This document shows positions 7,662-16,694 of a stretch of DNA of 64,000 nt, piece by piece. Source of the stretch: Terriglobia bacterium (GTDB lineage Bacteria; Acidobacteriota; Terriglobia; JAJPHL01); the NCBI GenBank assembly GCA_021325275.1, contig JAJPHL010000011.1, positions 62,001-126,000 on the forward strand, in the 5' to 3' direction. The notes beneath the pieces were generated by a model. That model had not been told where the DNA came from. It saw only the letters and a list, made by a program, of their open reading frames with translations, and made no database searches. Numbering within the stretch: position 1 is the stretch's first letter; every line of letters starts with the position of its first letter. Made by a program: the position numbers and the translations under genes.

Positions 7662-9200
7662 TTAGCGATTCCCTTCTCCGCCGCCGGCCTGCGCGCCGAA
7701 GAATCGGTCGAGGAAATCAAGGCCCGCTTTGTTCACTTCGCGGCGAATTTCAATCTTGTCGCCAAAAATGATCGACGGATCGTCCTTCGTCGAGTACGCC
7801 GGCCACACGGTCAATCCCTTACCGTTCGGATCGCCGGTGGCGGCGAAATTCACCCAGTAGCTCGACATCTTGTCGCTCAGCGTGCGATCGGTTTCTTCCC
7901 ACGGACGCGGCGGATTTAGCGTTCCGAAAACGTAGGCAATTTCCGAAGCGTGATACGCGCGGTAGCGCGCCGCGTTCGGTCCCGGCGGATTGCGCGTGAA
8001 GAAATAAAGATAGGCCTTCGACTTTCCGGTGGCCGTTTGCTGGCGCACCCACGTGCGCATCTCCCAGCCGAACGTGACGTCGCGAAACGCCTGGTTGTAC
8101 GATTCGCCGGCGACTTCATCCGATGTCGCGGGATAAAACTTCAAGAATTCGTCGGCCATCTTGCCGTAGCGCATGCTTGCCTGCGCCTGGAACGCTTTCG
8201 CTCCGCCGGAGAGCGGCGCGGTGAGCGACGTGGCTTCGTCCTGATTGTAGCCCGCGATCAACGGCACGTCGTTCTGCTGCCCCAGCGCAAAAATATCCGC
8301 CACCGAGCGCGGCAGCACGTAACCATCGATGTTGGGTGCGGCCGCGCCGCCTGCCTTCAGCAAATCCTCGGCGGATTTCGCGCGCATGTCGGCGAGCGAT
8401 TTCGCGCCCAGGCGTTCCGCGAGCGCCGTGCCCGACTTTTCGGCGTCGGCCATCGTTAGCTTGCGATTGAAATTCGCGCCGCTCTCGCCGATCACGCGAT
8501 GGATCAAGCCTTTCGTCAGCGGCGTGGCCATCATCAAATTCACGGCCCACGATCCGGCGGATTCGCCGAAGATCGTCACGCGCGAAGGATCCCCGCCGAA
8601 GGCGGCGATGTTGCGATGCACCCATTCGAGCGCCGCGACTTGATCCAGCAGCGCGTAATTTCCGGAAACGTGGTGCGGCGATTCCTTCGACAACTCGGGA
8701 TGCGCGTAAAATCCGAAAATCCCCAGGCGATAGTTGATCGTCACGACCACCGCACCCTTCGACGCCAGGACCTCCCCGTCGTAGGTGGGCGTCGACCCCG
8801 AGCCGCGCGTGAACGCGCCGCCGTGAATCCACACCATCACCGGGCGTTTTTCGTTCGCGGATTTCGCGGCGGTCCAAACGTTGAGGTAGAGACAATCTTC
8901 GCCTTGCGGCTGGGGCTTCGAGTAGTAGAGCGAGGTCTCGGCGTACGGCGCTTGCACGCACTCCTTGCCGAACTCCGTCGCCTGACGGACGCCTTTCCAG
9001 ACAATGAGCGGCTGCGGTTCTTTCCAGCGCAACTCGCCGACGGGAGCGGTGGCGTACGGAATGCCTTTGTAGACTTGCACCGCGGGGTTGTGTCCCGGAG
9101 CGCCGGAGACTTGTCCGTTATCCGTACGGATCGGATCGGTGACGGCGAAAAGCGGAAGCGCGCAACAAAGTGTGAAAACGGCCCAAGTGATTTTCCTCAT
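7662..9200 (-). CDS. Secreted type-B carboxylesterase
   Basis: 512 aa with an N-terminal signal peptide (MRKITWAVFTLCCALPLFA). Type-B carboxylesterase/lipase hallmarks in order: YKGIPYATAPVGELRW, the disulfide-region motif EDCLYLNVW, the oxyanion-hole motif WIHGGAF, the nucleophile elbow FGESAGS, and a C-terminal His region (AYHASEIAYVFG). It hydrolyses carboxyl esters, probably in the periplasm or outside the cell. Length is normal for the family. It is the first gene of its own run, 54 nt downstream of the sigma-54 activator on the same strand. Confidence 0.92.
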   Translation of the reverse strand: MRKITWAVFTLCCALPLFAVTDPIRTDNGQVSGAPGHNPAVQVYKGIPYATAPVGELRWKEPQPLIVWKGVRQATEFGKECVQAPYAETSLYYSKPQPQGEDCLYLNVWTAAKSANEKRPVMVWIHGGAFTRGSGSTPTYDGEVLASKGAVVVTINYRLGIFGFYAHPELSKESPHHVSGNYALLDQVAALEWVHRNIAAFGGDPSRVTIFGESAGSWAVNLMMATPLTKGLIHRVIGESGANFNRKLTMADAEKSGTALAERLGAKSLADMRAKSAEDLLKAGGAAAPNIDGYVLPRSVADIFALGQQNDVPLIAGYNQDEATSLTAPLSGGAKAFQAQASMRYGKMADEFLKFYPATSDEVAGESYNQAFRDVTFGWEMRTWVRQQTATGKSKAYLYFFTRNPPGPNAARYRAYHASEIAYVFGTLNPPRPWEETDRTLSDKMSSYWVNFAATGDPNGKGLTVWPAYSTKDDPSIIFGDKIEIRREVNKAGLDFLDRFFGAQAGGGEGNR

Positions 9201-9254
9201 GCAGCGGACTTTATCGCAGCATGCGTTTCATCGCAACATGCATCGCCGTGCGAA

Positions 9255-10568
9255 TTATTCAGTCGCGATCAACAGATGTTCGGTGTCGACCGTCGCGTCT
9301 TCGTCGGCCAAAATGCACGCGCGTTCCACGGTGTGTTGCAATTCGCGCACGTTGCCCGGCCAGGTGTGCGCTTGCAGCATTTCGAGCGCCGCCGGCGTGA
9401 ATGTCTTCGGCGATTGTCCAGCCGAACGGCAAAACGCGGAGAGAAAATGCTTAGCCAACTCCACGACATCGCCTTCGCGATCCTTGAGCGGCGGCAGTTC
9501 GATGGGAAATACCGCCAGGCGATAGTACAGGTCTTGGCGGAATGTCCCTGCCTTCACGCGCTTCAGTAACTCGGCATTGGTCGCCGCGACCACGCGCGTC
9601 TCCACGCGAATCATGTCGGAACTGCCGAGACGCTGCACCTCGCCCGCTTGCAGGAATCGCAGCAATTTCGATTGCAGATTGAGCGGCAACTCGCCGATTT
9701 CGTCGAGGAACAGCGTGCCGCCTTGCGCCGCCGACACGCGGCCGATCTTGGTTCCCGTCGCGCCCGTGAAAGCGCCGCGCTGATGTCCAAACAATTCCGA
9801 TTCCATCAGCGACTCTGGAATGGCCGCGCAATTCACCGTCACATACGGACCCGCCGCGCGTGGACTAATTTCATGCAGCGCGCGCGCCACCAATTCCTTG
9901 CCCGTGCCCGACTCGCCCGTGAGCAACACCGTGGTGATGCGACGCGCGACCAATCGCGCCATGCGATAAACGCGCGCCATCGCTTCGCTCTCGCCGATCA
10001 TGCCGGGGAGCGGCGTGGCGGGCGTGGACTGTCCGGCTTTGATGATTCGCGGCATCGCCGGCGCGATAGCGCGCGTCACGGGCGCGGACGCAGGCAGAAT
10101 GCGCGGCGCCAAATCTTCCCGAATCACCGACGGCATTTCGTCCGCCATGCCGATGATCACCGAGTCGGCGGCGGCGGCGGTGCTTTCGGCGGCGGAATAT
10201 CCCGCTAAGTCGCGCTCCAGGATTTCGCAGATGCGCCGCAGGGACGGATCTTGCGCGGTCTGACCCGGGCACAGCGGCTGCGCCGATTCGGAATCGAACA
10301 TCAGCACTTCCACCTGCGGCGTGGTCGCGCGGATCAATCCGGCGATCTCCAGCGGATCGAGGTCGGCGAGCCGCGTGTCGAGCAACACAAAGTTGCACCG
10401 CAGCATTTCCATGCGCGCCAGCGCGTCGGCGCCGCCTTCGGCCTCCTCGGCGGCGGAGAATTCCTGACGAAGGCGCATCATGATGCGCTGCCGGAATCCG
10501 GCGTTGGAGCTGGCTACGAGCACAGCCGGGTTGTCTTGCAATTTAGTTTGCGCCGCAGTTAGGGGCAT
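9255..10568 (-). CDS. Sigma-54 activator-like AAA+ regulator lacking an HTH domain
   Basis: 437 aa. Residues about 15-130 form a receiver-like domain, but the usual acidic pair after the first strand is replaced by VASSN; an Asp is kept at LLDTRL. A Pro/Ala-rich linker follows. From about 190 comes the sigma-54 AAA+ domain: Walker A GESGTGKE, the GAFTGA loop that contacts sigma-54, Walker B GGTLFLDE, and [15 protein letters not shown]. The protein ends about 20 residues later at HLLIATE, without the Fis-type DNA-binding helix-turn-helix of NtrC proteins. It may activate from solution or act with a partner. Confidence 0.9.
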   Translation of the reverse strand: MPLTAAQTKLQDNPAVLVASSNAGFRQRIMMRLRQEFSAAEEAEGGADALARMEMLRCNFVLLDTRLADLDPLEIAGLIRATTPQVEVLMFDSESAQPLCPGQTAQDPSLRRICEILERDLAGYSAAESTAAAADSVIIGMADEMPSVIREDLAPRILPASAPVTRAIAPAMPRIIKAGQSTPATPLPGMIGESEAMARVYRMARLVARRITTVLLTGESGTGKELVARALHEISPRAAGPYVTVNCAAIPESLMESELFGHQRGAFTGATGTKIGRVSAAQGGTLFLDEIGELPLNLQSKLLRFLQAGEVQRLGSSDMIRVETRVVAATNAELLKRVKAGTFRQDLYYRLAVFPIELPPLKDREGDVVELAKHFLSAFCRSAGQSPKTFTPAALEMLQAHTWPGNVRELQHTVERACILADEDATVDTEHLLIATE

Positions 10569-10699
10569 GACGTCCTTCTCCTCACCTGTGTATCCATTTC
10601 AGACACTCTAGAGGTTAGTGTATTGAACTTGGAAAGGCGTTAGCCAGACGTTATTTGATTTTAATGTTGGACTTCCCAGAGGCGGAAGTGGAGAAACAG

Positions 10700-10736
10700 A
10701 AGAGCCGGCGACGCGTGGCGGGCGCCGCCGGCTCTT
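10700..10736 (-). terminator. Candidate rho-independent terminator
   Basis: An 11-bp GC-rich stem (AAGAGCCGGCG pairing with CGCCGGCTCTT) with a 15-nt loop, 32 nt downstream of the minus-strand gene ending at 10769. On the minus strand the stem is followed by CTGTTTCT, only moderately U-rich, so termination is plausible but not strong. Confidence 0.4.
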
Positions 10737-10768
10737 CCGGGGAGGACAACTGGGGGGAATGTCTCGAA

Positions 10769-11185
10769 CTAGCGCGTGGCGATCGTCGATTCGGTGCGCG
10801 CCAATTCTTTTTCCAAGCGCTGCACGTCGGCGTGCTCGGCCTGGTCGACGTTTTTGGAATGCGCATCGATCGCGATCACGTGGCGGTTCCAATCCTTCTG
10901 GTTCGTGGCCAGCGTGTCGACACGGACGTCAACGCCGATGGCGTGACGAGCCCAATCCTTTTGGTTCGTCTCAAGCGCGTCGAGGCGCACTTTCAAATCC
11001 GTCAGCGACTGTTGGCCGGCGACGGTGGTGGCGGCATTCGCCGAGCGCACGTCGATCTGGTGGATGTACCAGCCTTGTCCGGCGACAACCAGCGCCAGCA
11101 GCGCGATGGCCGTCCACAATAGACGCGGCGTCGCCGGCGGAATGATGTAGCGGACGTTGTTGTTGGTTCCGTTTACTTCGCTCAT
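10769..11185 (-). CDS. Membrane-anchored coiled-coil protein, unknown
   Basis: 138 aa from the ATG at 11185, preceded by GGAGG about 11 nt away; the track start at 11227 is upstream of that site. A short polar N terminus is followed by one membrane helix (LLWTAIALLALVVAGQGWYI), then a coiled-coil tail. The tail contains a near-repeat, LETNQKDWARH and LATNQKDWNRH, spaced by about 20 residues. The topology suggests a cytoplasmic N terminus and an extracytoplasmic rod. I do not recognise the family. The next gene upstream is also a small coiled-coil protein. Confidence 0.65.
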   Translation of the reverse strand: MSEVNGTNNNVRYIIPPATPRLLWTAIALLALVVAGQGWYIHQIDVRSANAATTVAGQQSLTDLKVRLDALETNQKDWARHAIGVDVRVDTLATNQKDWNRHVIAIDAHSKNVDQAEHADVQRLEKELARTESTIATR

Positions 11186-11424
11186 GATCGTATAGTCCTC
11201 CGTAGAATTTCGTTTTCTTGCTTCCACAGAGTATGACGGACGATCCGGCGATTTGTTTCACGATCTAACCTAACTCCATGAAACTACACATACGTTTACA
11301 CAACGCCGCATTTTGAACAAACGGATGACGATTGCGCCAGCAACGCGGGCCCGTTAGATTTTCGTTGTGATGTCCGAGTAGCTTGGCGGTCAGTATCTTT
11401 CCGGCATTTTGCACGGGGCGCTCT

Positions 11425-11757
11425 TCAGTGAGCGCCTCCGTTTTTGCCGCGCACCATGCTGTCCACGATCTTGATCAGCGCGTCGAGGTTGTCTTTTGTT
11501 TGCTGCTGCTGATCGGCAAGAGAGGCAATCTGAGTCGCATTCCTCTCAATCTGACTAGTGTTCTTCTCAATCTGAAGAGCATTGTTCTGAGAGTGCTCCA
11601 TGATGGCGTGGACCGCGCGTGCGATGGCGCGGTTCTCCTGAGCCAACTGCTCGATTTCCGCCGACGCCCGGTCCAACCGGCCGTCGATCATCGCGATGTG
11701 AGCGTAAAACTGCGCCTGCTGTTCGACAATGAACTCCATTGTCTTTTCGATATCCAT
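11425..11757 (-). CDS. Small coiled-coil protein, unknown
   Basis: 110 aa from the ATG at 11757, with AGGA 8 nt upstream. Almost the whole protein is heptad-like helix rich in Gln, Asn, Ile and Ala; two adjacent near-repeats, QIEKNTSQIERNATQIASL, look like register repeats of a trimeric or dimeric coil. There is no membrane segment or signal peptide. It may partner the membrane coiled-coil protein 240 nt downstream, which is inference from proximity only. Confidence 0.6.
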   Translation of the reverse strand: MDIEKTMEFIVEQQAQFYAHIAMIDGRLDRASAEIEQLAQENRAIARAVHAIMEHSQNNALQIEKNTSQIERNATQIASLADQQQQTKDNLDALIKIVDSMVRGKNGGAH

Positions 11758-11816
11758 TTGCAAATCCTACCACGCGCCACTTCTTCACCACCGACAAAGT
11801 GACCCTCGACCGTGCC

Positions 11817-12246
11817 TCATGGCGCCTCCGAAATGAGAGTCAGGCCCGGAATGCGCTCGAAGTGTCGCCTGTTGTTGGAAATGAGTGGAACCGAATAGCG
11901 GATGGCGAAGGATGCGATCCAAGTGTCGTTGTCAGCGAGCATTCGGCACTTCGAGTCGCAGCCGCGCTTTCAGCGCCGCATACTCGTCGCAGATCTTCGC
12001 ATCGAACGGCAGCACAATCGTCTCTGCCAGCCGTGCCTCCAGCTCGGCGATTGCGCCGGTGCCCCAGCGCCGACACCGGGCCCCATAGCGTAGCTCTCCA
12101 ATGGAAATGTACGTCAACGCGGTGAGCTTGCCCTTGAGGTGCGGAGTGTAGAGATCGCGCCGCGGCTCCCCCGGCCTAACAAGGTAAGAAAACACATCCG
12201 TGTCCAGCAAGACTCCTGCGATCTGGGCTAGAACGGGATTGTTCAC
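11817..12246 (-). pseudogene. VapC-type PIN ribonuclease toxin, frameshifted
   Basis: A GTG start at 12246 opens a PIN domain: first acidic residue in LLDTDVFSYL, second in ISIGELRYGA. The frame ends at 11932 after LRLEVPNAR. One nucleotide out of frame, the sequence continues LADNDTWIASFAIRYSVPLI and then SNNRRHFERIPGLTLIS, the conserved C-terminal half with the third acidic motif, stopping at 11817. The shift lies between about 11932 and 11960. The gene is either inactivated, subject to recoding, or a base-call error. It overlaps the antitoxin stop by GTGA. Confidence 0.85.
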
Positions 12247-12479
12247 CGGCGTGTGCTGTAGATATCTTCCAGGAACGCGTCAATGTCCTCATCCGGAGGA
12301 AATCCACCCTTCAAGCTTTCCCGAGGATCAAAGGGCTTCACGCCTTGCTCACGAGCCAAGTCTTGAAGCTTCTTCCAAGCCTCGGTCTGACCCGACGTTT
12401 TCGATCCGGCTCGGCGCTTCCGCGTGCTTTGAACCTTGGTGTTCAAGAAATCAGGCCTTTCTTGGCCCAAGTATAGCAT
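12243..12479 (-). CDS. VapB-like antitoxin
   Basis: 78 aa from the ATG at 12479; the track ORF to 12740 is a shadow of the CocE gene upstream of that point. The protein is charged, with a basic N-terminal part (STRKRRAGSK) and a C-terminal acidic toxin-binding-like tail (PPDEDIDAFLEDIYS). Its stop overlaps the GTG start of the PIN toxin (GTGA), the usual antitoxin-toxin coupling. No SpoVT-AbrB or ribbon-helix-helix signature is obvious, so the call rests on the position and tail. Confidence 0.6.
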   Translation of the reverse strand: MLYLGQERPDFLNTKVQSTRKRRAGSKTSGQTEAWKKLQDLAREQGVKPFDPRESLKGGFPPDEDIDAFLEDIYSTRR

Positions 12480-12499
12480 CTGGATTGACGGCTCTCGCG

Positions 12500-14464
12500 C
12501 TACTTCTTCACCACACTCAGCGTGACCGTCGACGGGTACTGCGTCGAGTGATGCACGGAATTGTGCGCCGTCACGCCGGTGGCTTCGTCGTAGTTGTTGC
12601 CGCCCGTGTTCATGTTGCGATCGAAACGCGGGAAATTGCTGCTGGAGATTTCCACGCGGATCCGATGGCCCGCGCCGAAATAATTGCTCGTGGTCATCGG
12701 CTGCAGCATGACCTTGTACACCTCGCCCTTGCGCATCCACACCGGCGGCTTGGTGTAGCCCTCGCGATAACGCAGGCGCTGAATCGTTTCGTCCAAGTTG
12801 TACGCCTTGCCGTCTGGTTCCACGTCGATCAGCTTGATCGTGATGTCGGTGTCCTTCGCGTCCGAGGAAACGTACAGTGTCGCTTCAATCGGTCCGCTGA
12901 CCTCCATGCCTTCCTTCAGCGGTTCGCTCGAGTACACCAAAATATCGTTGCGCTCCTCCATCTTCCGCTGATCCAGCGATCCGCCGTTTCCGGGGATCGC
13001 ATTTCCCGTGCAGCAAACGTTGCCGCCGTACGACGTCACCGGATTCATCGGGTCGTACGTGAAATTGTCGGGCGCATCGGTCGCGGGCGCGCTCGCCGTG
13101 AGCACACCGTCGCCGTTCAGCGTGTTGGCCTTGCCGCCGCTGCCGAGATAGAGCGTCCAAGGATGCGCGCCGGCTGGCGGCCACGTGTCCGACGACTGCC
13201 ATTTGTTCGCGCCCATCACGTAATACTTCACCTTGGGCATTTTTTCGAGCACGTGATTGTCTTCGCCCTTCAGGAAATGATCGAACCAACCGTATGTCAG
13301 TTCGTTGTAGTCGAGGCGCGCATCACCCATGTGACGCTCGCCGACCACCGTGTCCTCGGTCGCGCGCGTGTACGAGCAGTGTAGCGTCGGCGCGATGATC
13401 GCGTATTGCTGATTTCCCACGTCGCCCTTGGCGGTCTTGCGCACAAAGTTGTACGCGGCGAGATTCGGGCCGACCGAAACGTCGTACCACGACATAAACC
13501 AGAATCCCGGGATATTGATTTTGTGATCGTCGTGCCACAATCCGCCCTTGTACCACGCGGGATCGTTCGGCGCGCGCTTGATCATCGCGCCGCCGGTGTC
13601 CACAGGCATGGCGTCGGCGAAAATTCCATGCGGACCATCCACCGCCTTGATGATGTCCTGCTCCGGCAAATGCGTCAGCGCCTTCGACCAATCGATGGGC
13701 GGCAATTGCTGCGCCAAGTCGAACGACTTCGACGCGCGAATCAAATCTTCCTGCGACGTTCCCGGCGGAAACATCGGGCGCACCTGATTTTGCTCGCCGT
13801 AGATCCAAGCGATGAACAGCATTTGCACCGCGCCGCCGCGGTACCAGTTTCCCTGCTCCATGTACGGACCGACGCGGCCCACACCCGCGCCAAATCCTTG
13901 CGGGATCATCGTGGTGTACGACGGATTGTCGCGCGCTGCCACGGCCAGTTGCCACTCGGCAGTCGAGGAGCATCCGATGGTCCCGACTTTCCCGTTCGAC
14001 CACGGCTGCTTGCCCATCCATGCGAATTCGTCGTCGCCGTCGGTGAGCGGCGGACCCAAGATGTCGTAATTGCCTTCGGAGAAAAAGTGCCCGCGTTCGT
14101 TCATCTCCACGTAGGCGTAGCCGCGCTTGACGGCGTTGAGCGCCGTCGACATGTCGCGATACGTGCCGGTGCGCACGTCCCAGTAGTTGAAGTTGTACGG
14201 CGTGCGGCTGAAGATGATGGGATATTTCTTCGACGCGTCTTTGGGACGATAGACGTCGGCGGCCATGCGTTTGCCGTCACGCATCGCGATCATCACCTTG
14301 CGATCGACCACGGCGATCTGCTCGAGTTCCTTTTCGATCGCCTCGCGCCGCGCGACCACTTCCGGATCGCGCTGCCCGCCGCGTCCTTGCGCCGACGAGT
14401 AGGCGATCCCGATCACCAAAGGCGAAGCCACTGCACACAACCCAACCCAACGTGAGATTTTCAT
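12500..14464 (-). CDS. CocE/NonD family hydrolase (X-Pro dipeptidyl-peptidase-like)
   Basis: 654 aa from the ATG at 14464, which starts a signal peptide ([20 protein letters not shown]); the track start at 14575 adds a non-native leader. The catalytic N-terminal domain includes [27 protein letters not shown], the ERGHFFSEG loop and the Ser elbow [12 protein letters not shown]. The C-terminal jelly-roll follows ([35 protein letters not shown]). The family hydrolyses acyl esters, amides or Xaa-Pro bonds; the substrate here is unknown. A paralogue lies at 29814-31664. No Shine-Dalgarno is seen before the ATG. Confidence 0.9.
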   Translation of the reverse strand: MKISRWVGLCAVASPLVIGIAYSSAQGRGGQRDPEVVARREAIEKELEQIAVVDRKVMIAMRDGKRMAADVYRPKDASKKYPIIFSRTPYNFNYWDVRTGTYRDMSTALNAVKRGYAYVEMNERGHFFSEGNYDILGPPLTDGDDEFAWMGKQPWSNGKVGTIGCSSTAEWQLAVAARDNPSYTTMIPQGFGAGVGRVGPYMEQGNWYRGGAVQMLFIAWIYGEQNQVRPMFPPGTSQEDLIRASKSFDLAQQLPPIDWSKALTHLPEQDIIKAVDGPHGIFADAMPVDTGGAMIKRAPNDPAWYKGGLWHDDHKINIPGFWFMSWYDVSVGPNLAAYNFVRKTAKGDVGNQQYAIIAPTLHCSYTRATEDTVVGERHMGDARLDYNELTYGWFDHFLKGEDNHVLEKMPKVKYYVMGANKWQSSDTWPPAGAHPWTLYLGSGGKANTLNGDGVLTASAPATDAPDNFTYDPMNPVTSYGGNVCCTGNAIPGNGGSLDQRKMEERNDILVYSSEPLKEGMEVSGPIEATLYVSSDAKDTDITIKLIDVEPDGKAYNLDETIQRLRYREGYTKPPVWMRKGEVYKVMLQPMTTSNYFGAGHRIRVEISSSNFPRFDRNMNTGGNNYDEATGVTAHNSVHHSTQYPSTVTLSVVKK

Positions 14465-14590
14465 GGGAGGAGTGTACCTCAGGCAGCGGTCTTTTGGAAC
14501 GAGACATCTGGAGAGGTGGCACACCCAACGTCGGGACCCTGGGACCAGGCATAAGTCAGCGCGATTCGTCAGCACGCCGTCCGTTTGGGC

Positions 14591-15505
14591 TTATCCCCCG
14601 AAATCAGCAGACGCTAGGTAAGCCTCGCCTGTTTGCGATGCGTGCCGCCGGACGCGATCAATGACGTCTGCCAAGCCCATTATCCCGCCAAGCACCAAAT
14701 AAATGTGGCCATGATCCAAGAGTAGTAGGGGCGTCCGCTCGCCAGAAGCTTCCTGGCGGGCAACTGATGAGTAACCAGATATCGAGAGCATCACGCCCAT
14801 CGTGTTGTCCGCTTTGGATGTCACCTTCTTGTGGAACGTATCGATATCAGTCGCACTGGCTTGCTCTGCGGTGAACTTCAGTTCGACCAAGTACGTTGTT
14901 CCTGACACCGTGAGAGACCCATCGATCTGTCTTCCCTGATGAACGTACGGTTTCCTGCTCGGAAGCTCCGAGAACGTGAGCAAGTCGTAGAACCACTCTT
15001 GGAAATCGTAGCCAGCCTGTTGACTACCCAATTCCCGACTGAGCGCGTTCAGGCGATCATTCAGCTTCTGGAGCGTTTGTTGAGAGCGCCCGACCTCCTC
15101 TTGTCGTTTGCTGAATTCACGCTTTGCCTTCAAGTTGTCATCCTGGGACTGAAGCTCGTCCTGTTGTTTTGCGTGATATGCGCGCAGGTTGGAAACCGCT
15201 TCACGAGCATCTTTGATCTTCTGCGCGGAGTCTTCCCACCCCTGGAGATCCGGGAAGCTTTGCTGGTCCATCAAGAACGTGGACATTCTAAGCAGACCCA
15301 AGCGCCCCGCGTCGCTTGTAGGAAGTTCGGCGAAGAGACGATCCAGGAAATCCCTCTTGCATTCATCGGGTGCCCATGCGGCGATGAACGCGCCCTTGAC
15401 ACCGCACTGGCGCAGGAACTTAGAAAGCGCTGCCTTTCTCCAAAATGACCTTAAACAGGCGTCGTAGGTCAAACTGATGTAGTAGGGGGTGAGTCTCGTT
15501 TTCAT
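14591..15505 (-). CDS. Coiled-coil PD-(D/E)XK nuclease-like protein
   Basis: 304 aa from the ATG at 15505 (MKTRLTPYYISLTYDACLRS); the track start at 15682 is not preferred. An N-terminal helical region of about 90 residues leads into a long coiled coil (about 95-180, with LQSQDDNLKAKREFSKRQEE), then an Mrr/REase-like nuclease core: GYDFQEWFYDLL, then IDGSLTV and YLVELKF, giving the D...ExK catalytic set. The core presumably cleaves DNA. There is no methylase, helicase or other restriction partner nearby. Neighbours are a CocE hydrolase and a PIN toxin locus. A defence or repair role is inference. Confidence 0.7.
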   Translation of the reverse strand: MKTRLTPYYISLTYDACLRSFWRKAALSKFLRQCGVKGAFIAAWAPDECKRDFLDRLFAELPTSDAGRLGLLRMSTFLMDQQSFPDLQGWEDSAQKIKDAREAVSNLRAYHAKQQDELQSQDDNLKAKREFSKRQEEVGRSQQTLQKLNDRLNALSRELGSQQAGYDFQEWFYDLLTFSELPSRKPYVHQGRQIDGSLTVSGTTYLVELKFTAEQASATDIDTFHKKVTSKADNTMGVMLSISGYSSVARQEASGERTPLLLLDHGHIYLVLGGIMGLADVIDRVRRHASQTGEAYLASADFGG

Positions 15506-15674
15506 TGTCAGTGTAGCAGCGAGCACGCCGCAGTCAGAGCGGCTTGCTGTTTCGCCTCTTCGTAATAATATAGTACGCCTTCCGGAGACCGGTTCTGTGT
15601 CAGGGCCCAGGACGGATCGTGTCAATTTGTCGGCATCGCCGGCGATTCCGCAGTCCCCAAGCACGCTTTGAAGG

Positions 15675-16127
15675 CTATCCAATTTCTCTCCAAAGCTTCG
15701 CGGGAGCGAACAGATTCAAATGCCGCACATTGGACGTGGCGATCACCACATCATCGCCGTCGTTCATTAGCATTACGGCCTGGGCGGCGATCAGTACGTC
15801 CGCATCGAGCGCGGCATCGTCTGCGGATTTCCTCCCGCGCTTGCGGGCACTGGCCCAAAACTCCGCGGCCATCAGCATGAGCGCCGTTGAAATCGGAAAG
15901 TAAGAGAGTGTCAGCTTGAGCGCGTCCAGGCGCGCTACGCCCGATAACTTGTCGGCGCGCAATAGCTCTCGCCGGACTTCGTAATCAGCAATTTCAGGTA
16001 TGCCGAACTCGATGTGTCGATCTAATAGGCGGGCAGCCCAGGATTTGCATTCGTCATTTTCCGGTGTGCTCTTTGGATTCGTGAGCATGCCGAGCGGAGC
16101 ACTATCCAAGAGGATAATCTCGCTCAT
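15675..16127 (-). CDS. PIN-domain toxin (VapC-like)
   Basis: 150 aa. PIN-fold acidic residues are visible at ILLDSAPLGML, DYEVRREL and DADVLIAAQA, with a late conserved TSNVRHL. The family consists of Mg-dependent RNases that cleave tRNA, rRNA or mRNA when not bound by antitoxin. Start ATG at 16127 overlaps the stop of the upstream antitoxin (ATGA). All catalytic motifs are present, so it should be functional, unlike the frameshifted PIN gene at 11817. Confidence 0.85.
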   Translation of the reverse strand: MSEIILLDSAPLGMLTNPKSTPENDECKSWAARLLDRHIEFGIPEIADYEVRRELLRADKLSGVARLDALKLTLSYFPISTALMLMAAEFWASARKRGRKSADDAALDADVLIAAQAVMLMNDGDDVVIATSNVRHLNLFAPAKLWREIG

Positions 16128-16315
16128 GAAAACAGCTTGTATCCTTCAGGCCGATGCTCATCCAGGCCTCGCTTCAAAGCTTCAAAAGTTTCCTTTTGCT
16201 CAGCTTCGTCGCCTTGCATGAGGGCCTCCATCAACTTCGCAATTGCCGTCGCATCGGGCCGTCTCCGAATTGCGCCAAGCTGTTTCTGACCCGTCTCTTT
16301 GCCCGTTTCCTGCAT
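16124..16315 (-). CDS. Antitoxin of PIN-domain toxin
   Basis: 63 aa, charged and helical (IAKLMEALMQGDEAEQKETF, LKRGLDEHRP). It precedes and overlaps the PIN toxin by 4 nt. No recognisable DNA-binding motif is visible in so short a protein. The assignment comes from size, charge and coupling to the toxin. Confidence 0.6.
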   Translation of the reverse strand: MQETGKETGQKQLGAIRRRPDATAIAKLMEALMQGDEAEQKETFEALKRGLDEHRPEGYKLFS

Positions 16316-16693
16316 AACACGATCCTAGCGCATGTTCGATCGAAAGTCCCGCGGATGTTTCAGAGTGCGATTCCAGTCAGCACTCATTGACAACGTCGCG
16401 AGAGTTGGAAAGATCTCGCGATTTGCCCGCGTTGTTTCCAACAACATAGCCAAAGGTCCGCAGACCGAGAGTTATTGCACTGCGGTTTTCTTGACCCATT
16501 GAATCAAGCATTTGGATTCGCTGCGGGGCTAAACGCGCTGCAACGATATGTCACAATGGGCTAAATGAGCGCTTGTCATCGGGAACAGTTGATCAAAGAC
16601 GGTTGGATGCTTAAAACGTAAAATTACAAAACGAACCTACGGAGTAGTTAACTGTATTCCGCGCAATAACTTGGACAGGCGAGGACGCCTGTC
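16316..16693. other. Intergenic region without a recognised gene
   Basis: 378 nt between the PIN antitoxin and the next minus-strand gene. It looks more AT-rich than its surroundings and has no long ORF on either strand. It ends in a 9-bp hairpin (GGACAGGCG/CGCCTGTCC) described separately. Nothing else was identified. Confidence 0.6.
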
Positions 16694-16694
16694 C
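16673..16694 (-). repeat. Short hairpin repeat directly after a stop codon
   Basis: Stem GGACAGGCG/CGCCTGTCC with a 4-nt loop, touching the TAG stop of the minus-strand gene at 16694. No U-tract follows on the minus strand, so it is not a classical terminator. It resembles the hairpin-type intergenic repeats elsewhere in this window. Confidence 0.6.

Noticed and set aside
10608-10892. 94-aa minus-strand ORF
   Set aside because: Overlaps the coiled-coil gene and the candidate terminator; Arg/Pro-rich composition typical of a shadow frame.
11417-11445. Hairpin followed by TTTTT on the plus strand
   Set aside because: No plus-strand gene precedes it; it lies over the end of a minus-strand coding region and the U-tract is on the wrong side.
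16558-16622. Short plus-strand ORF with QLIKDGW, similar to the start of XisH-type proteins
   Set aside because: Only about ten residues match before a stop; no further homology in any frame.
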